This document shows positions 1 to 6,485 of a stretch of 7,585 nt of DNA, one piece after another. Both the position numbers and the translations under genes were made by a program. The stretch covers positions 1-7,585 of the forward strand of contig PMHC01000254.1 of the NCBI GenBank assembly GCA_003156495.1, written 5' to 3'. Below the pieces are notes generated by a model, which saw nothing but the letters and a program-made list of their open reading frames with translations, was not told where the DNA came from and made no database searches. Source of the stretch: Acidobacteriaceae bacterium. Its GTDB lineage: Bacteria; Acidobacteriota; Terriglobia; Terriglobales; Acidobacteriaceae. Each line of letters starts with the position of its first letter. Positions within the stretch are counted from its first letter, which is position 1.

Positions 1-1
1 C

Positions 2-31
2 TACTGGTTCGCCGGCTACGAGCTGGTTTAA
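2..31 (+). CDS. 3' end of an unidentified gene, frame continuing past the stop to 103
   Basis: The gene enters from outside the window. The last codons read YWFAGYELV and then TAA at 29-31. I do not recognise the family; the aromatic, hydrophobic end would suit a membrane protein, but ten residues cannot prove this. The same frame continues after the TAA for 23 codons (EFKSAGRQKERDEKPFG..., then ESAIEP) to a TAG at 101-103. Nearly all its codons end in G or C, as in real coding DNA here. So the true C-terminus may lie at 103, with the TAA a nonsense mutation or base-call error; alternatively the tail is recently abandoned coding sequence. The TAG at 101-103 sits inside the Shine-Dalgarno of the DinB gene, an operon-like spacing that favours the longer gene as the ancestral form. 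Confidence 0.45.
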   Translation, partial: YWFAGYELV

Positions 32-112
32 GAGTTCAAGAGCGCGGGCCGGCAGAAGGAACGCGATGAAAAGCCCTTCGGAGAGTCGGCGATCGAGCCG
101 TAGGAGACACGC

Positions 113-568
113 ATGACGGAAACCAATTCCGAACTCGCAGGGATCTTTCTCGCATTCTCGCGCGACAGGCTGATGAACCGGCAATGGCCGCGCATGAAGG
201 CTTGCGTGGAGCCGCTCACGGTGGAACAGGTGTGGTGGCGGCCGAATGAGGCGTCAAACACCATCGGCAATCTGCTGCTGCATTTGAACGGCAACGTGGG
301 GCAGTGGCTGGCGGGGCCCTTCAACCGCCGCGAAGACCGTCGCGACCGGCCGGCCGAGTTTGCCGCCGAGGGCGGGCTTACGGCCGCCGAGTTGCTGGCG
401 CCTTACGAGATTCAGGGCTACCACGTAAGCGGCCTTTATGCCGTCTATCAAGTCGTCGAACACTTCGCCTTGCACTACGGCCAGATCGTTTACATTACGA
501 AATCGATAACCGGGCGCGACCTTGGCTTCAACAAAGAATTGGATAAGACCGGGCGGCTCGGCGCGTAA
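113..568 (+). CDS. DinB-family (DUF1572) putative metal-dependent protein, internally shortened
   Basis: This 151-residue protein has the hallmarks of the DUF1572 branch of the DinB/YfiT four-helix-bundle superfamily. These are VWWRPNEASNTIGNLLLHLNGN (residues 40-61, described here with key His57), then VVEHFALHYGQI with His117 and His121, then TGRDLGF near the end. The three histidines are the usual divalent-metal ligands; the substrate of this branch is unknown, and relatives act as thiol-dependent transferases or hydrolases. The start is set by TAGGAG at 101-106, six bases before ATG. Relatives as I remember them run to about 165-175 residues and carry a further 20-24 residues between the 'AAELLA' and 'IQGY' segments, which here are nearly adjacent (residues 91-103). 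One helix of the bundle may thus be missing while the frame stays open. It probably follows the upstream gene in one transcript. Confidence 0.85.
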   Translation: MTETNSELAGIFLAFSRDRLMNRQWPRMKACVEPLTVEQVWWRPNEASNTIGNLLLHLNGNVGQWLAGPFNRREDRRDRPAEFAAEGGLTAAELLAPYEIQGYHVSGLYAVYQVVEHFALHYGQIVYITKSITGRDLGFNKELDKTGRLGA

Positions 569-595
569 AAAATTGCCTGCCATGTTTCGGGGCGT

Positions 596-1495
596 TTACG
601 CTCTTCGCGCTGAGGCCACGCGCGGAATCCCTTGCAGATCCGCGGTGAATTCGATTTGTTCGAAACCCGCTTCGGCCAGCAGCTTTTCAATCGCTGCCCG
701 CTGACCGTAGCCGATTTCTAGCGCCACGAATCCGCCTTCGATTAGAGCCGCGCGCGCCGCCGGAATCAGACGCCGATAAATTTCCAGGCCGTCCGCGCCG
801 GCAAAAAGAGCCTGCCCAGGCTCGAACTCGCGCACCTCGACGGCCAGCGACTGACGGTCGCGCTCGGGCACGTACGGCGGATTGGAAACCAGCAGATCGA
901 AGCGCTCGCCTGAAACCGGGGCGAGCAGGTCGCCCGAAAAAAATCGCAGCCGCCCGGCCACGCCGTTGCGCGCGGCGTTGGTTTGCGCCACGGCTAAAGC
1001 CGCCGCGGAAAGATCGATGGCCGCGATCGACGCTTGAGGCAACGCGTGCGCCAGCGCCACGGCGATCGCTCCCGAGCCCGTGCCTACATCGGCGATGCGT
1101 GGATGCGCGAAGTTGGCCGCCAGCGCAAGGGCCTTCTCGACCAGATGCTCGGTCTCCGGTCGCGGAATCAATACCGCGCGATTGACCGTGAAGGGCAAGC
1201 CGTAAAACTCCGTTTCGCCGACGATATATTGGATCGGCTCGCCGGTTCGCCGGCGCTCGACCAGCGCGCGAAACTCGGCGCTGACTTCGGTCGTGGCAAC
1301 GGAATCGTCGTGCGCGATCAGCCAGGCGCGATTTCTTTCCGGATGGATTTTTTGAAGCACGCAAAGCAGCAGCGTTTCAGCGTCGCGCCGGGCGCGCAAT
1401 GCGTGCGGGCTTGCGGCGAGCAAAGTTTCGGCCTCGGCCCGCAGTGCGCGCATTGTTTTCGGCGTGGATGGCATCGGCGCTAGAGGCGTTTTCAT
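596..1495 (-). CDS. prmC: Release factor glutamine N5-methyltransferase PrmC (HemK)
   Basis: PrmC transfers a methyl group from S-adenosylmethionine to the glutamine of the GGQ motif in peptide chain release factors RF1 and RF2, which speeds peptide release at stop codons; it is cytoplasmic. In the 299-residue reading, residues 20-80 are the helical N-terminal substrate-binding domain. EPIQYIVG (86-93) and LIPRPETE (109-116) are family signatures. IADVGTGSGAIA (134-145) is the SAM-binding motif I, and NPPY (205-208) is the motif that holds the target glutamine amide. No strong Shine-Dalgarno precedes any start. ATG at 1495, 1474 (residue 8) or 1453 (residue 15) are all possible, and the last aligns best with typical family N-termini. 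It converges with the DinB gene, with 27 nt between stops and no obvious terminator hairpin. prfA, the usual neighbour, is not in the window. Confidence 0.95.
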   Translation of the reverse strand: MKTPLAPMPSTPKTMRALRAEAETLLAASPHALRARRDAETLLLCVLQKIHPERNRAWLIAHDDSVATTEVSAEFRALVERRRTGEPIQYIVGETEFYGLPFTVNRAVLIPRPETEHLVEKALALAANFAHPRIADVGTGSGAIAVALAHALPQASIAAIDLSAAALAVAQTNAARNGVAGRLRFFSGDLLAPVSGERFDLLVSNPPYVPERDRQSLAVEVREFEPGQALFAGADGLEIYRRLIPAARAALIEGGFVALEIGYGQRAAIEKLLAEAGFEQIEFTADLQGIPRVASARRA

Positions 1496-1516
1496 GAAGG
1501 ATATAGGGAAACGAAA

Positions 1517-1645
1517 CTGCCCACAGGGGCTAAAGCCCAGTTCTTATGTGCTTTCTGCGGCACGACTCAAGTCGTGCCCTGACACTTCTTGCTGCCCCGG
1601 CGGCGTTTTTCCGCTCGCCGCGACGAGTAAAGCCGTGCCCTTTCA
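1517..1645. repeat. Cluster of short hairpin repeats, probable Acidobacteria intergenic repeat
   Basis: The gap between prmC and the HAD gene is filled by small palindromes. GGGCTAAAGCCC (1527-1538) has 5-bp arms. 1559-1578 is a perfect 9-bp inverted repeat (arm GGCACGACT, centre CA). GCGGCG at 1600-1605 pairs with CGCCGC at 1616-1621. The module CGACTCAAGTCGTGCCCT (1563-1580) recurs as CGAGTAAAGCCGTGCCCT (1624-1641), 15 of 18 bases identical and 61 nt apart. I recall similar modules scattered between genes in Acidobacteria, but could not search for them. There is no T-tract to make any of them a convincing intrinsic terminator for the HAD gene. Confidence 0.6.
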
Positions 1646-1685
1646 AAACCACTTTACAGCAACAGTGAAAAGGCGCTAGACATTC

Positions 1686-2360
1686 CTACTTGCCGGGGGC
1701 TTGCGAGCTGGTAGCAAGCGTTGCGGCGAAGGCCAAGACCGCGGCGGGGGTGGCGGCCAGCGCATCGGCCTGCGCCCACTCCTCGGGCGAACCGTAGCCC
1801 CAGGCCGCGGCCAGGCAGTTGATGGCGTTTTTGTGCGCGGCATCAATGTCGTAGATGCGGTCGCCGACCATCCAGGTCGTTTCGCGATCGAGTTTGCGCT
1901 CGGCAAGCAATTGCTTGAGCAGATCGACTTTGCTGTGGCTGGAAAATTCCGGCTGGTCGCCGTAAACGGCATCGAAAAACCGCGCGATTTCGAATTTTTC
2001 TAAGATGCGCACGGCGAAGTGGCTTTGCTTGGAGGTGCAGACGTAAAGCGGAAAGCCGCGCAGGCGGAGCTCGGTCAGCACTTCTGCCACGCCGGGAAAA
2101 ACGGAATTGTTCGACCAGCCCTCGCGGTTGTAGCAGGCGCGGTAGTCGTTGACTAAAGCGAGCCGCTCTTCTTCGCTGCCTTGGGGGAGGAGTGCGACGG
2201 CCCACTCCTCGACCGGCGGGCCGACGAAGCGGTCGAGCAATCCGTAGTTGCTGATCTGGCGGGCTTCCAGCACTTTGCGCAGACAGCCCACAATGCCGGG
2301 CTTGGAATCGGTCAATGTGCCATCGAGGTCGAACAACAGGGCCGGAAGAATACGGGACAT
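1686..2360 (-). CDS. HAD-family hydrolase, phosphoglycolate phosphatase-like
   Basis: This 224-residue protein is a haloacid-dehalogenase-type phosphatase (subfamily I, inserted helical cap between motifs I and II). Motif I is DLDGTLTD (11-18) with nucleophile Asp11 and acid/base Asp13. Motif II is CTSK with Thr109 or Ser110. Motif III is Lys144 in SKVDLL. Motif IV is GDRIYDIDAA (166-175) with Mg-binding aspartates. GPPVEEW (47-53) in the cap resembles Gph/PGP-type enzymes, so phosphoglycolate or another small phosphate monoester is a likely substrate, but the sequence does not fix it. The longer frame beginning at 2432 is rejected because its first codons lie inside the terminator of the upstream gene; ATG at 2360 starts just before the conserved core. 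No clear Shine-Dalgarno is visible. A terminator separates it from the phosphotransacylase gene, so it is probably transcribed on its own. Confidence 0.88.
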   Translation of the reverse strand: MSRILPALLFDLDGTLTDSKPGIVGCLRKVLEARQISNYGLLDRFVGPPVEEWAVALLPQGSEEERLALVNDYRACYNREGWSNNSVFPGVAEVLTELRLRGFPLYVCTSKQSHFAVRILEKFEIARFFDAVYGDQPEFSSHSKVDLLKQLLAERKLDRETTWMVGDRIYDIDAAHKNAINCLAAAWGYGSPEEWAQADALAATPAAVLAFAATLATSSQAPGK

Positions 2361-2411
2361 ATAAATAGTTTCGCAGAACAAAGCGCAGGGCGAGCCGGCC
2401 AATTCATGCGG

Positions 2412-2455
2412 TTTACAAATAAAACGCCGCAAGAGGATTGCCTCCTGCGGCGTTT
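2412..2455 (-). terminator. Rho-independent terminator of the phosphotransacylase gene
   Basis: 2422-2431 (AAACGCCGCA) pairs perfectly with 2446-2455 (TGCGGCGTTT), and inside it GAGG (2433-2436) pairs with CCTC (2441-2444) around an ATTG loop, with one mismatch between. Read on the minus strand the stem is followed by TTTTATTTGT. It begins 23 nt after the stop codon of the gene ending at 2478. This is the best terminator in the window. Confidence 0.9.
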
Positions 2456-2477
2456 CGCTTTCTGTTGAAATTTAACG

Positions 2478-3416
2478 TTAGGCCTTGGCGGCGTTGACCA
2501 CCAATGCGGCGACGGCGCAACTGGTCAGCCGCATTTCGGCCGAGTCGGCGCGGCTGGTCAGGATGATCGGCACCTTAGCGCCCAGCACGATGCCGCCCAG
2601 CTTGGCGCCGCCCAGGTAGCTCAGTTCCTTGAAGAGCATGTTGCCGCTCTCGATATTCGGCACCAGGAAGATGTCGGCCTTGCCCGCCACGGGCGAAGAA
2701 AGCTTCTTGATGCGTGCGGCCTCAACGCTGACGGCCGCATCGAAAGCCAACGGCCCATCGACGATGGCGCCCCTGATCTGCCCGCGATCGGCCATCTTGC
2801 TGAGCGCGGCGGCGTCGAGCGTGGACTGCATTTTGGGATTGATGGTTTCGACGGCCGACAGAACGGCGGCCTTCGGCTCTTGAATGCCCAGCGCGTGCGC
2901 CAGATCGATGGCGTTCTGCAGGATGTGCATTTTGTCTTCGAGCTCGGGGGCAATGTTGATCGCCGCGTCGGTGATGAGCAGCGTACGGTCGTAGGCCGGC
3001 GTGTCCATTACAAAAACGTGCGAGATGCGCCGCGAGGTGCGCAGCCCGGTTTCGCGAGCCACTACGGGGCGCAGGAACTCGTCGGTGTGCAGGTTGCCCT
3101 TCATCAGCGACTGCGCCTCGCCGGAGCGGCAGAGGGCGACGGCGATTTGCGCGGCCTGAAATTCAGTTTCCGCCTGTTTGATTGTGCAACCACTGAGATC
3201 GATGCCGAACTTGGCGGCCAGCGCCTTGATGGCGGCTTCGGAGCCAACCAGAATCGGCTTGATTAGGCCGGCGGTGGCGGCCTCGGTGGCGCCGCGCAGA
3301 GCCACTTCGCTCAGCGGCCAGGCTACGGAAGTCGTGATCGCCGGCAGCTTCTTACAGCGGTCTAGAAAAGTGTGAAAAACATGATTGTCGGATGCGGGTG
3401 TGGCAGATGGACTCAT
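2478..3416 (-). CDS. Phosphate acetyl/butyryltransferase (PTA_PTB family)
   Basis: A 312-residue cytoplasmic enzyme of the phosphotransacylase family, exchanging the CoA of an acyl-CoA (acetyl- or butyryl-CoA) with phosphate to give an acyl phosphate. It feeds substrate-level phosphorylation or runs in reverse for acyl activation. Visible signatures: LMKGNLHTDEFLRP (104-117), SRRISHVFVM (128-137), ITDAAINIAP (148-157), SAVETINPKMQST (187-199), DGPLAFDAAVS (220-230), PNIESGNML (253-261) and VPIILTSRADS (282-292). Length and motifs match the single-domain Ptb or short Pta type, also found as the C-terminal half of 'enoyl-CoA hydratase/phosphate acetyltransferase' proteins; no hydratase domain is present. 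The start at 3416 is chosen over 3455 because GGAGAG lies seven bases upstream of it on the minus strand. No acetate or butyrate kinase gene is next to it, which is unusual. Acyl preference cannot be read from the sequence. Confidence 0.92.
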   Translation of the reverse strand: MSPSATPASDNHVFHTFLDRCKKLPAITTSVAWPLSEVALRGATEAATAGLIKPILVGSEAAIKALAAKFGIDLSGCTIKQAETEFQAAQIAVALCRSGEAQSLMKGNLHTDEFLRPVVARETGLRTSRRISHVFVMDTPAYDRTLLITDAAINIAPELEDKMHILQNAIDLAHALGIQEPKAAVLSAVETINPKMQSTLDAAALSKMADRGQIRGAIVDGPLAFDAAVSVEAARIKKLSSPVAGKADIFLVPNIESGNMLFKELSYLGGAKLGGIVLGAKVPIILTSRADSAEMRLTSCAVAALVVNAAKA

Positions 3417-3494
3417 AAATCGGCTCTCCGGGCAGGCATCGTGTAGGAATCGCACTGCCTCATTTTTATTGTCGGCCGTTGGCTTGGGGGCGGG

Positions 3495-3510
3495 TGTGCC
3501 TCAGATCACA
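3495..3510. promoter_or_regulatory. Possible Crp/Fnr-family operator upstream of the phosphotransacylase gene
   Basis: TGTGCCTCAGATCACA has a perfect right half-site (TCACA) and a four-of-five left half-site (TGTGC against TGTGA), with the six-base spacing of the Crp consensus. It lies about 80 nt upstream of the ATG at 3416, a normal position for an activator or repressor site. A match of this quality can arise by chance, and no regulator is in the window. Confidence 0.3.
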
Positions 3511-3627
3511 GTATGGGGTGGCATCTCGAATAGAGAGACAGCGGGGCGGGAAAAACCGTGATTGTCGCCTCGCCTACTCACTATGCGCTAAGTTTCGCGG
3601 AGCAGTGGCGAGCTTCTCGGTGTGGTT

Positions 3628-3675
3628 TTGATCGGGTCAGCAGTCTTTGGTATATAAATATATACAAAATTGTAC
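3628..3675 (+). promoter_or_regulatory. AT-rich promoter-like segment
   Basis: TTGATC (3628-3633) and TATATA (3651-3656) are 17 nt apart, a weak sigma-70-type match reading rightward. TATATA-AA-TATATA and ACAA-AA-TTGT are small palindromes at 3651-3664 and 3664-3673. The patch stands out from the GC-rich surroundings. The peptidase start is over 400 nt away, so this could serve another transcript or simply be AT-rich spacer; leftward use is also possible. Confidence 0.25.
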
Positions 3676-3732
3676 GCAATAAGCGAAAGCTGAAACCGTG
3701 AAGGCGCAGGGGCATTGACGGGGAAAGCAATC

Positions 3733-3848
3733 AGAGCATTTTTACCAATTCTGTGGAGTGCCGAATCATGCTGAAGGTTGCCGCTCACTGATGTTCGCGT
3801 CAACTCGGCGATCCTGAGTTCTATACACTGTTGGTAAAAATGCTCTAG
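3733..3848. repeat. 116-nt segment bounded by a 16-bp perfect inverted repeat
   Basis: AGAGCATTTTTACCAA at 3733-3748 is the exact reverse complement of TTGGTAAAAATGCTCT at 3831-3846, with 82 nt between. The arrangement resembles a small non-autonomous element or palindromic intergenic repeat. I see no target-site duplication (flanks end in ...gcaatc and begin agccgc). The internal sequence contains no supportable gene; the 88-codon minus-strand frame across it is not codon-biased. Confidence 0.6.
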
Positions 3849-3914
3849 CCGCAAAGAGCAAGAACGCGGCTAGAATGGGGCACCCATATTTCCCCTGCAC
3901 CATCGGTACCAGCC

Positions 3915-3930
3915 GGTAAAAATGCTCTAG
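3915..3930. repeat. Third copy of the GGTAAAAATGCTCTAG repeat
   Basis: GGTAAAAATGCTCTAG is identical over 16 nt to 3833-3848 and in the same orientation, 82 nt further on. Between the two copies lies GGCTAGAATGGGGCACCC (3869-3886), which I recall as a common acidobacterial intergenic module. The whole 3733-3930 region therefore looks like a nest of dispersed repeats rather than promoter DNA. Confidence 0.55.
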
Positions 3931-4077
3931 ATCGAAGGTGGACGGCTGCCCGGCTGAAGTTGCCGAAGGCGCAACGGTGGCGGCGGCTGTGAGCTTGGCT
4001 GGTGCGCGGAGCAAAGACATTGGTTTTCTTGCCGGGCAGGGGAGAACTGAGACAAAAACAGATTTTTGCGGAAAAGG

Positions 4078-6429
4078 ATGATGGGGCTCATGAAGCGGAA
4101 AAACGGGATTTTATATTGTGCGGGATGGGGTGCGCTGGGGCTGCTGATGCCAGCGTTGCTTGCGGCGCAAGGGCCGAGCGCGGCTGACTACGAGCGGGGG
4201 CTCGACGTGCAGAAGAAATATACCGGACTCGTGCTTCACCTGCCGGATCGGCCGGTGTGGATCGAGGGTTCGGAGCGCTTTGTCTATCGGCGCTCGATCG
4301 CCGGCGGCCACGAGTTTTTGCTGGTCGACGCCGAGACGCGCACCCAGCAGCCGGCCTTCGATCACGCGCGGCTGGCCGCGGTTCTGAGCAAGGCGCTGCA
4401 TGAGCCGGTCGCGGCGCAGCAGTTGCCTTTCGAAAGCCTGCAAATGGAGCGTGGCGGATCGGCCTTCGTCTTCGAGCGCGGGCCGGAGCGCTGGCGGTGC
4501 GACCTGGCCAACTACACTTGCGCCAAAGAGCCCGTGCCGCCGCGGCCGCCTACGGCCGACGATGACTATGGCTACGATTTCACTCCGCCGGCGGTCAACG
4601 GCGCGGCGCAGGCGCAGGCTTCGCCGGACGGCCGGTGGCTGGCCTTCGTCGAAAACTACAACGTTGTTTTGCGCCCGGCCCACGCCACCCCCGAGGAGGC
4701 TGCGCGGCAGACGGTGCGGTTAAGCGAGGACGGTTCGGAGGGTAACTACTACGCGGTCGATACGCTGGTCTGGTCGCCTGACTCGAAACATTTGGCCGCC
4801 TATCGCATTCGTCCCGGATATCGGCGTCTGGTGCATTACGTCGAGTCCTCGCCGGAAGATCAACTTCAACCCAAGCTCTCGGCAATGGTCTATCCCAAGG
4901 CCGGCGACCTGCTGCCGCTCTTTCAGCCGGTGCTCTTTCAGATCGATGCGAAAGCTGAGCTGCCTATCGACAATGCGCTGTTTCCCAATCCCTATGAGAT
5001 GACGTCCTTCGCCTGGTGGAAGGATTCGCGCGGTTTCACCTTCGAGTACAACCAGCGCGGCCACCAGATTTACCGGCTCATTGATGTTGATGCGGCCAGC
5101 GGCCGGGCGCGCACGCTGATTGAGGAGAGCAGTAAGACCTTCATCAACTACGAGCCGCTTTCTGACGATCAATACGATCACGGCAAGTATTTCCGCCAGG
5201 ATTTGAACGACGGCGCGGAGATCGTTTGGGCCTCGGAGCGCGATGGCTGGGAGCACCTGTATCTTTTTGATGGCCGCACCGGCGCGCTCAAGCGGCAGAT
5301 TACGCACGGCGATTGGGTGGTGCGCGCCGTCGATCGCGTTGACGAGGCCAGCCACCAGATTTATTTCGAAGCCGGCGGCATGAATCCCGGCGAGGATCCG
5401 TATTTTGTTCACGGTTACAAAATCGGCCTGGACGGAAGCGGCCTGACGGCGCTGAGCCCGGCCGCGGCGAACCATAAGCTGAGTTACTCGCCGGATGGCA
5501 AATACTACGTGGATACCTATTCGCGGTTGGATTTGCCGCCGGTGATGGAGCTGCGTCGCGCCGCCGACGCCAGTTTGGCGATGACCGTCGATACGGCAGA
5601 CGATGCGCCGCTGCGCGCCGCCGGCTGGCTGCCTCCCGAGCCCTTCCACGCCGCTGGCCGCGACGGCAAAACGCAGATCTGGGGCATCATCTATCCGCCG
5701 GCCCGTCTCGATCCCAACAAAAAATATCCGGTGATTGAGGACATCTACGCCGGACCGCATGGCTCTTTCGTGCCCAAGAGCTTCACCACGCGCGTTGAGC
5801 CGCTCACCGAGTTGGGATTCGCCGTGGCGCAGATCGACGGCATGGGAACCAACAATCGCTCGCGCGCCTTCCACGATGTAGCCTGGCGCAACTTGAAGGA
5901 CGCTGGCTTTCTCGACCGCATTCTATGGCACAAGGCCGTAGCGGCCCGCTACCCCTGGTACGACATCTCGCGCGTGGGCATCTTCGGCACCTCGGCCGGC
6001 GGGCAAAGTGCTATGGCGGCGCTGCTCTTCCATCCCGAATTCTACCGGGCCGCCGTGGCCAACTCCGGCTCCCACGACAATCGCATGGACAAGATCTGGT
6101 GGAACGAGCAGTGGATGGGCTGGCCTGTAGGGCCGTGGTACGCCGAGTCATCGAATGTGGACAATGCCTGGAGGCTTCAAGGCAAGCTGATGCTGGTGAT
6201 GGGCGAAATGGACAAAAACGTTGACCCTTCCACCACGCTGCAGGTAGCCGACCGGCTGATTAAGGCCAATAAGGACTTTGATCTGCTGTTTGTCCCCGGT
6301 GGCGGCCACGGAGCCGGCGGCCGCTATGGCGAGCGTAAGCTGATGGACTTTTTTGTGCGCAACTTACAAGATAAGTCGACGCCAGATTGGAACCATCTGC
6401 CCGCGGTTCTTCCGCAAGCGCCTCAATAG
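4078..6429 (+). CDS. Secreted S9 family serine peptidase, DPP IV-type propeller plus alpha/beta-hydrolase
   Basis: This 783-residue (from 4078) protein is a prolyl-oligopeptidase-clan peptidase. An N-terminal signal peptide (KRK at 6-8, hydrophobic core GALGLLMPALLAA, likely cut near residue 30 before QG) sends it to the periplasm. Residues of about 100-500 form a DPP IV N-type beta-propeller, with SPDGRW, WSPDSK and SYSPDGK blade signatures. The C-terminal 230 residues are the hydrolase, with Ser639 in GTSAGG, Asp712 in GEMDKNVDP and His744 in GGGHGAG, so the triad is intact. It should remove short N-terminal pieces from peptides for scavenging. The DW-Y-EEE helix that anchors the substrate N-terminus in true DPP IV is not visible before WSPDSK, so specificity may differ. 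ATG at 4078, 4081 and 4090 are all possible: AAGGA at 4074-4078 suits 4090 with 11-nt spacing, and the signal peptide is complete from 4090. TTG at 4066 is less likely. Confidence 0.9.
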   Translation: MMGLMKRKNGILYCAGWGALGLLMPALLAAQGPSAADYERGLDVQKKYTGLVLHLPDRPVWIEGSERFVYRRSIAGGHEFLLVDAETRTQQPAFDHARLAAVLSKALHEPVAAQQLPFESLQMERGGSAFVFERGPERWRCDLANYTCAKEPVPPRPPTADDDYGYDFTPPAVNGAAQAQASPDGRWLAFVENYNVVLRPAHATPEEAARQTVRLSEDGSEGNYYAVDTLVWSPDSKHLAAYRIRPGYRRLVHYVESSPEDQLQPKLSAMVYPKAGDLLPLFQPVLFQIDAKAELPIDNALFPNPYEMTSFAWWKDSRGFTFEYNQRGHQIYRLIDVDAASGRARTLIEESSKTFINYEPLSDDQYDHGKYFRQDLNDGAEIVWASERDGWEHLYLFDGRTGALKRQITHGDWVVRAVDRVDEASHQIYFEAGGMNPGEDPYFVHGYKIGLDGSGLTALSPAAANHKLSYSPDGKYYVDTYSRLDLPPVMELRRAADASLAMTVDTADDAPLRAAGWLPPEPFHAAGRDGKTQIWGIIYPPARLDPNKKYPVIEDIYAGPHGSFVPKSFTTRVEPLTELGFAVAQIDGMGTNNRSRAFHDVAWRNLKDAGFLDRILWHKAVAARYPWYDISRVGIFGTSAGGQSAMAALLFHPEFYRAAVANSGSHDNRMDKIWWNEQWMGWPVGPWYAESSNVDNAWRLQGKLMLVMGEMDKNVDPSTTLQVADRLIKANKDFDLLFVPGGGHGAGGRYGERKLMDFFVRNLQDKSTPDWNHLPAVLPQAPQ

Positions 6430-6448
6430 GAATCGAATTGAATAAACG

Positions 6449-6485
6449 GTTTCAAGGCTTACCCGGCATTGCTGCCGGGTGAGCC
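6449..6485 (-). CRISPR. Solitary CRISPR-type repeat (37 nt)
   Basis: On the minus strand this reads as a 13-nt arm (GGCTCACCCGGCA), loop GCAA, 13-nt arm (TGCCGGGTAAGCC), then TTGAAAC. The arms pair over all 13 positions with one G-T wobble. A stable stem followed by a GAAAC 3' end is typical of type I-C and related repeats, whose crRNA 5' handle comes from those last bases. Its orientation matches the cas1/cas2 relics upstream on the same strand. Only one copy exists in the window, and its far side meets the peptidase stop codon after 19 nt, so there is no array. It could instead serve as a terminator hairpin for the peptidase gene, but no T-tract follows on the plus strand. Confidence 0.6.

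Larger units (their letters stand above)
3417..3732. other. Intergenic stretch without a recognisable gene
   Basis: This is the first half of the gap between the divergent phosphotransacylase and S9 peptidase genes. I find no codon-biased reading frame and no RNA gene that I can support. Its contents are the possible operator at 3495-3510 and an AT-rich patch at 3651-3675. It must also hold the promoter of the minus-strand phosphotransacylase gene, for which I see no strong -35/-10 pair. Confidence 0.5.

Noticed and set aside
2361..2432. 24-residue N-terminal extension of the HAD phosphatase
   Set aside because: It would begin inside the terminator hairpin of the upstream gene and adds no conserved residues before the FDLDGTLTD core.
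3588..4020. Two overlapping minus-strand frames of 84-88 codons in the intergenic region
   Set aside because: Both contain 'LEHFY', which is only the translation of the GGTAAAAATGCTCTAG repeat. There is no convincing ribosome-binding site or codon bias.
4720..5874. 384-codon minus-strand frame inside the S9 peptidase gene
   Set aside because: It is a long shadow frame caused by GC-rich codon bias; the plus-strand frame has the signal peptide, propeller and intact catalytic triad.
6456..6485. Rho-independent terminator of the S9 peptidase gene
   Set aside because: The stem is strong but no T-rich run follows it on the plus strand, and the GTTTCAA flank with cas relics nearby fits a CRISPR repeat better. 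A secondary role in termination remains possible.
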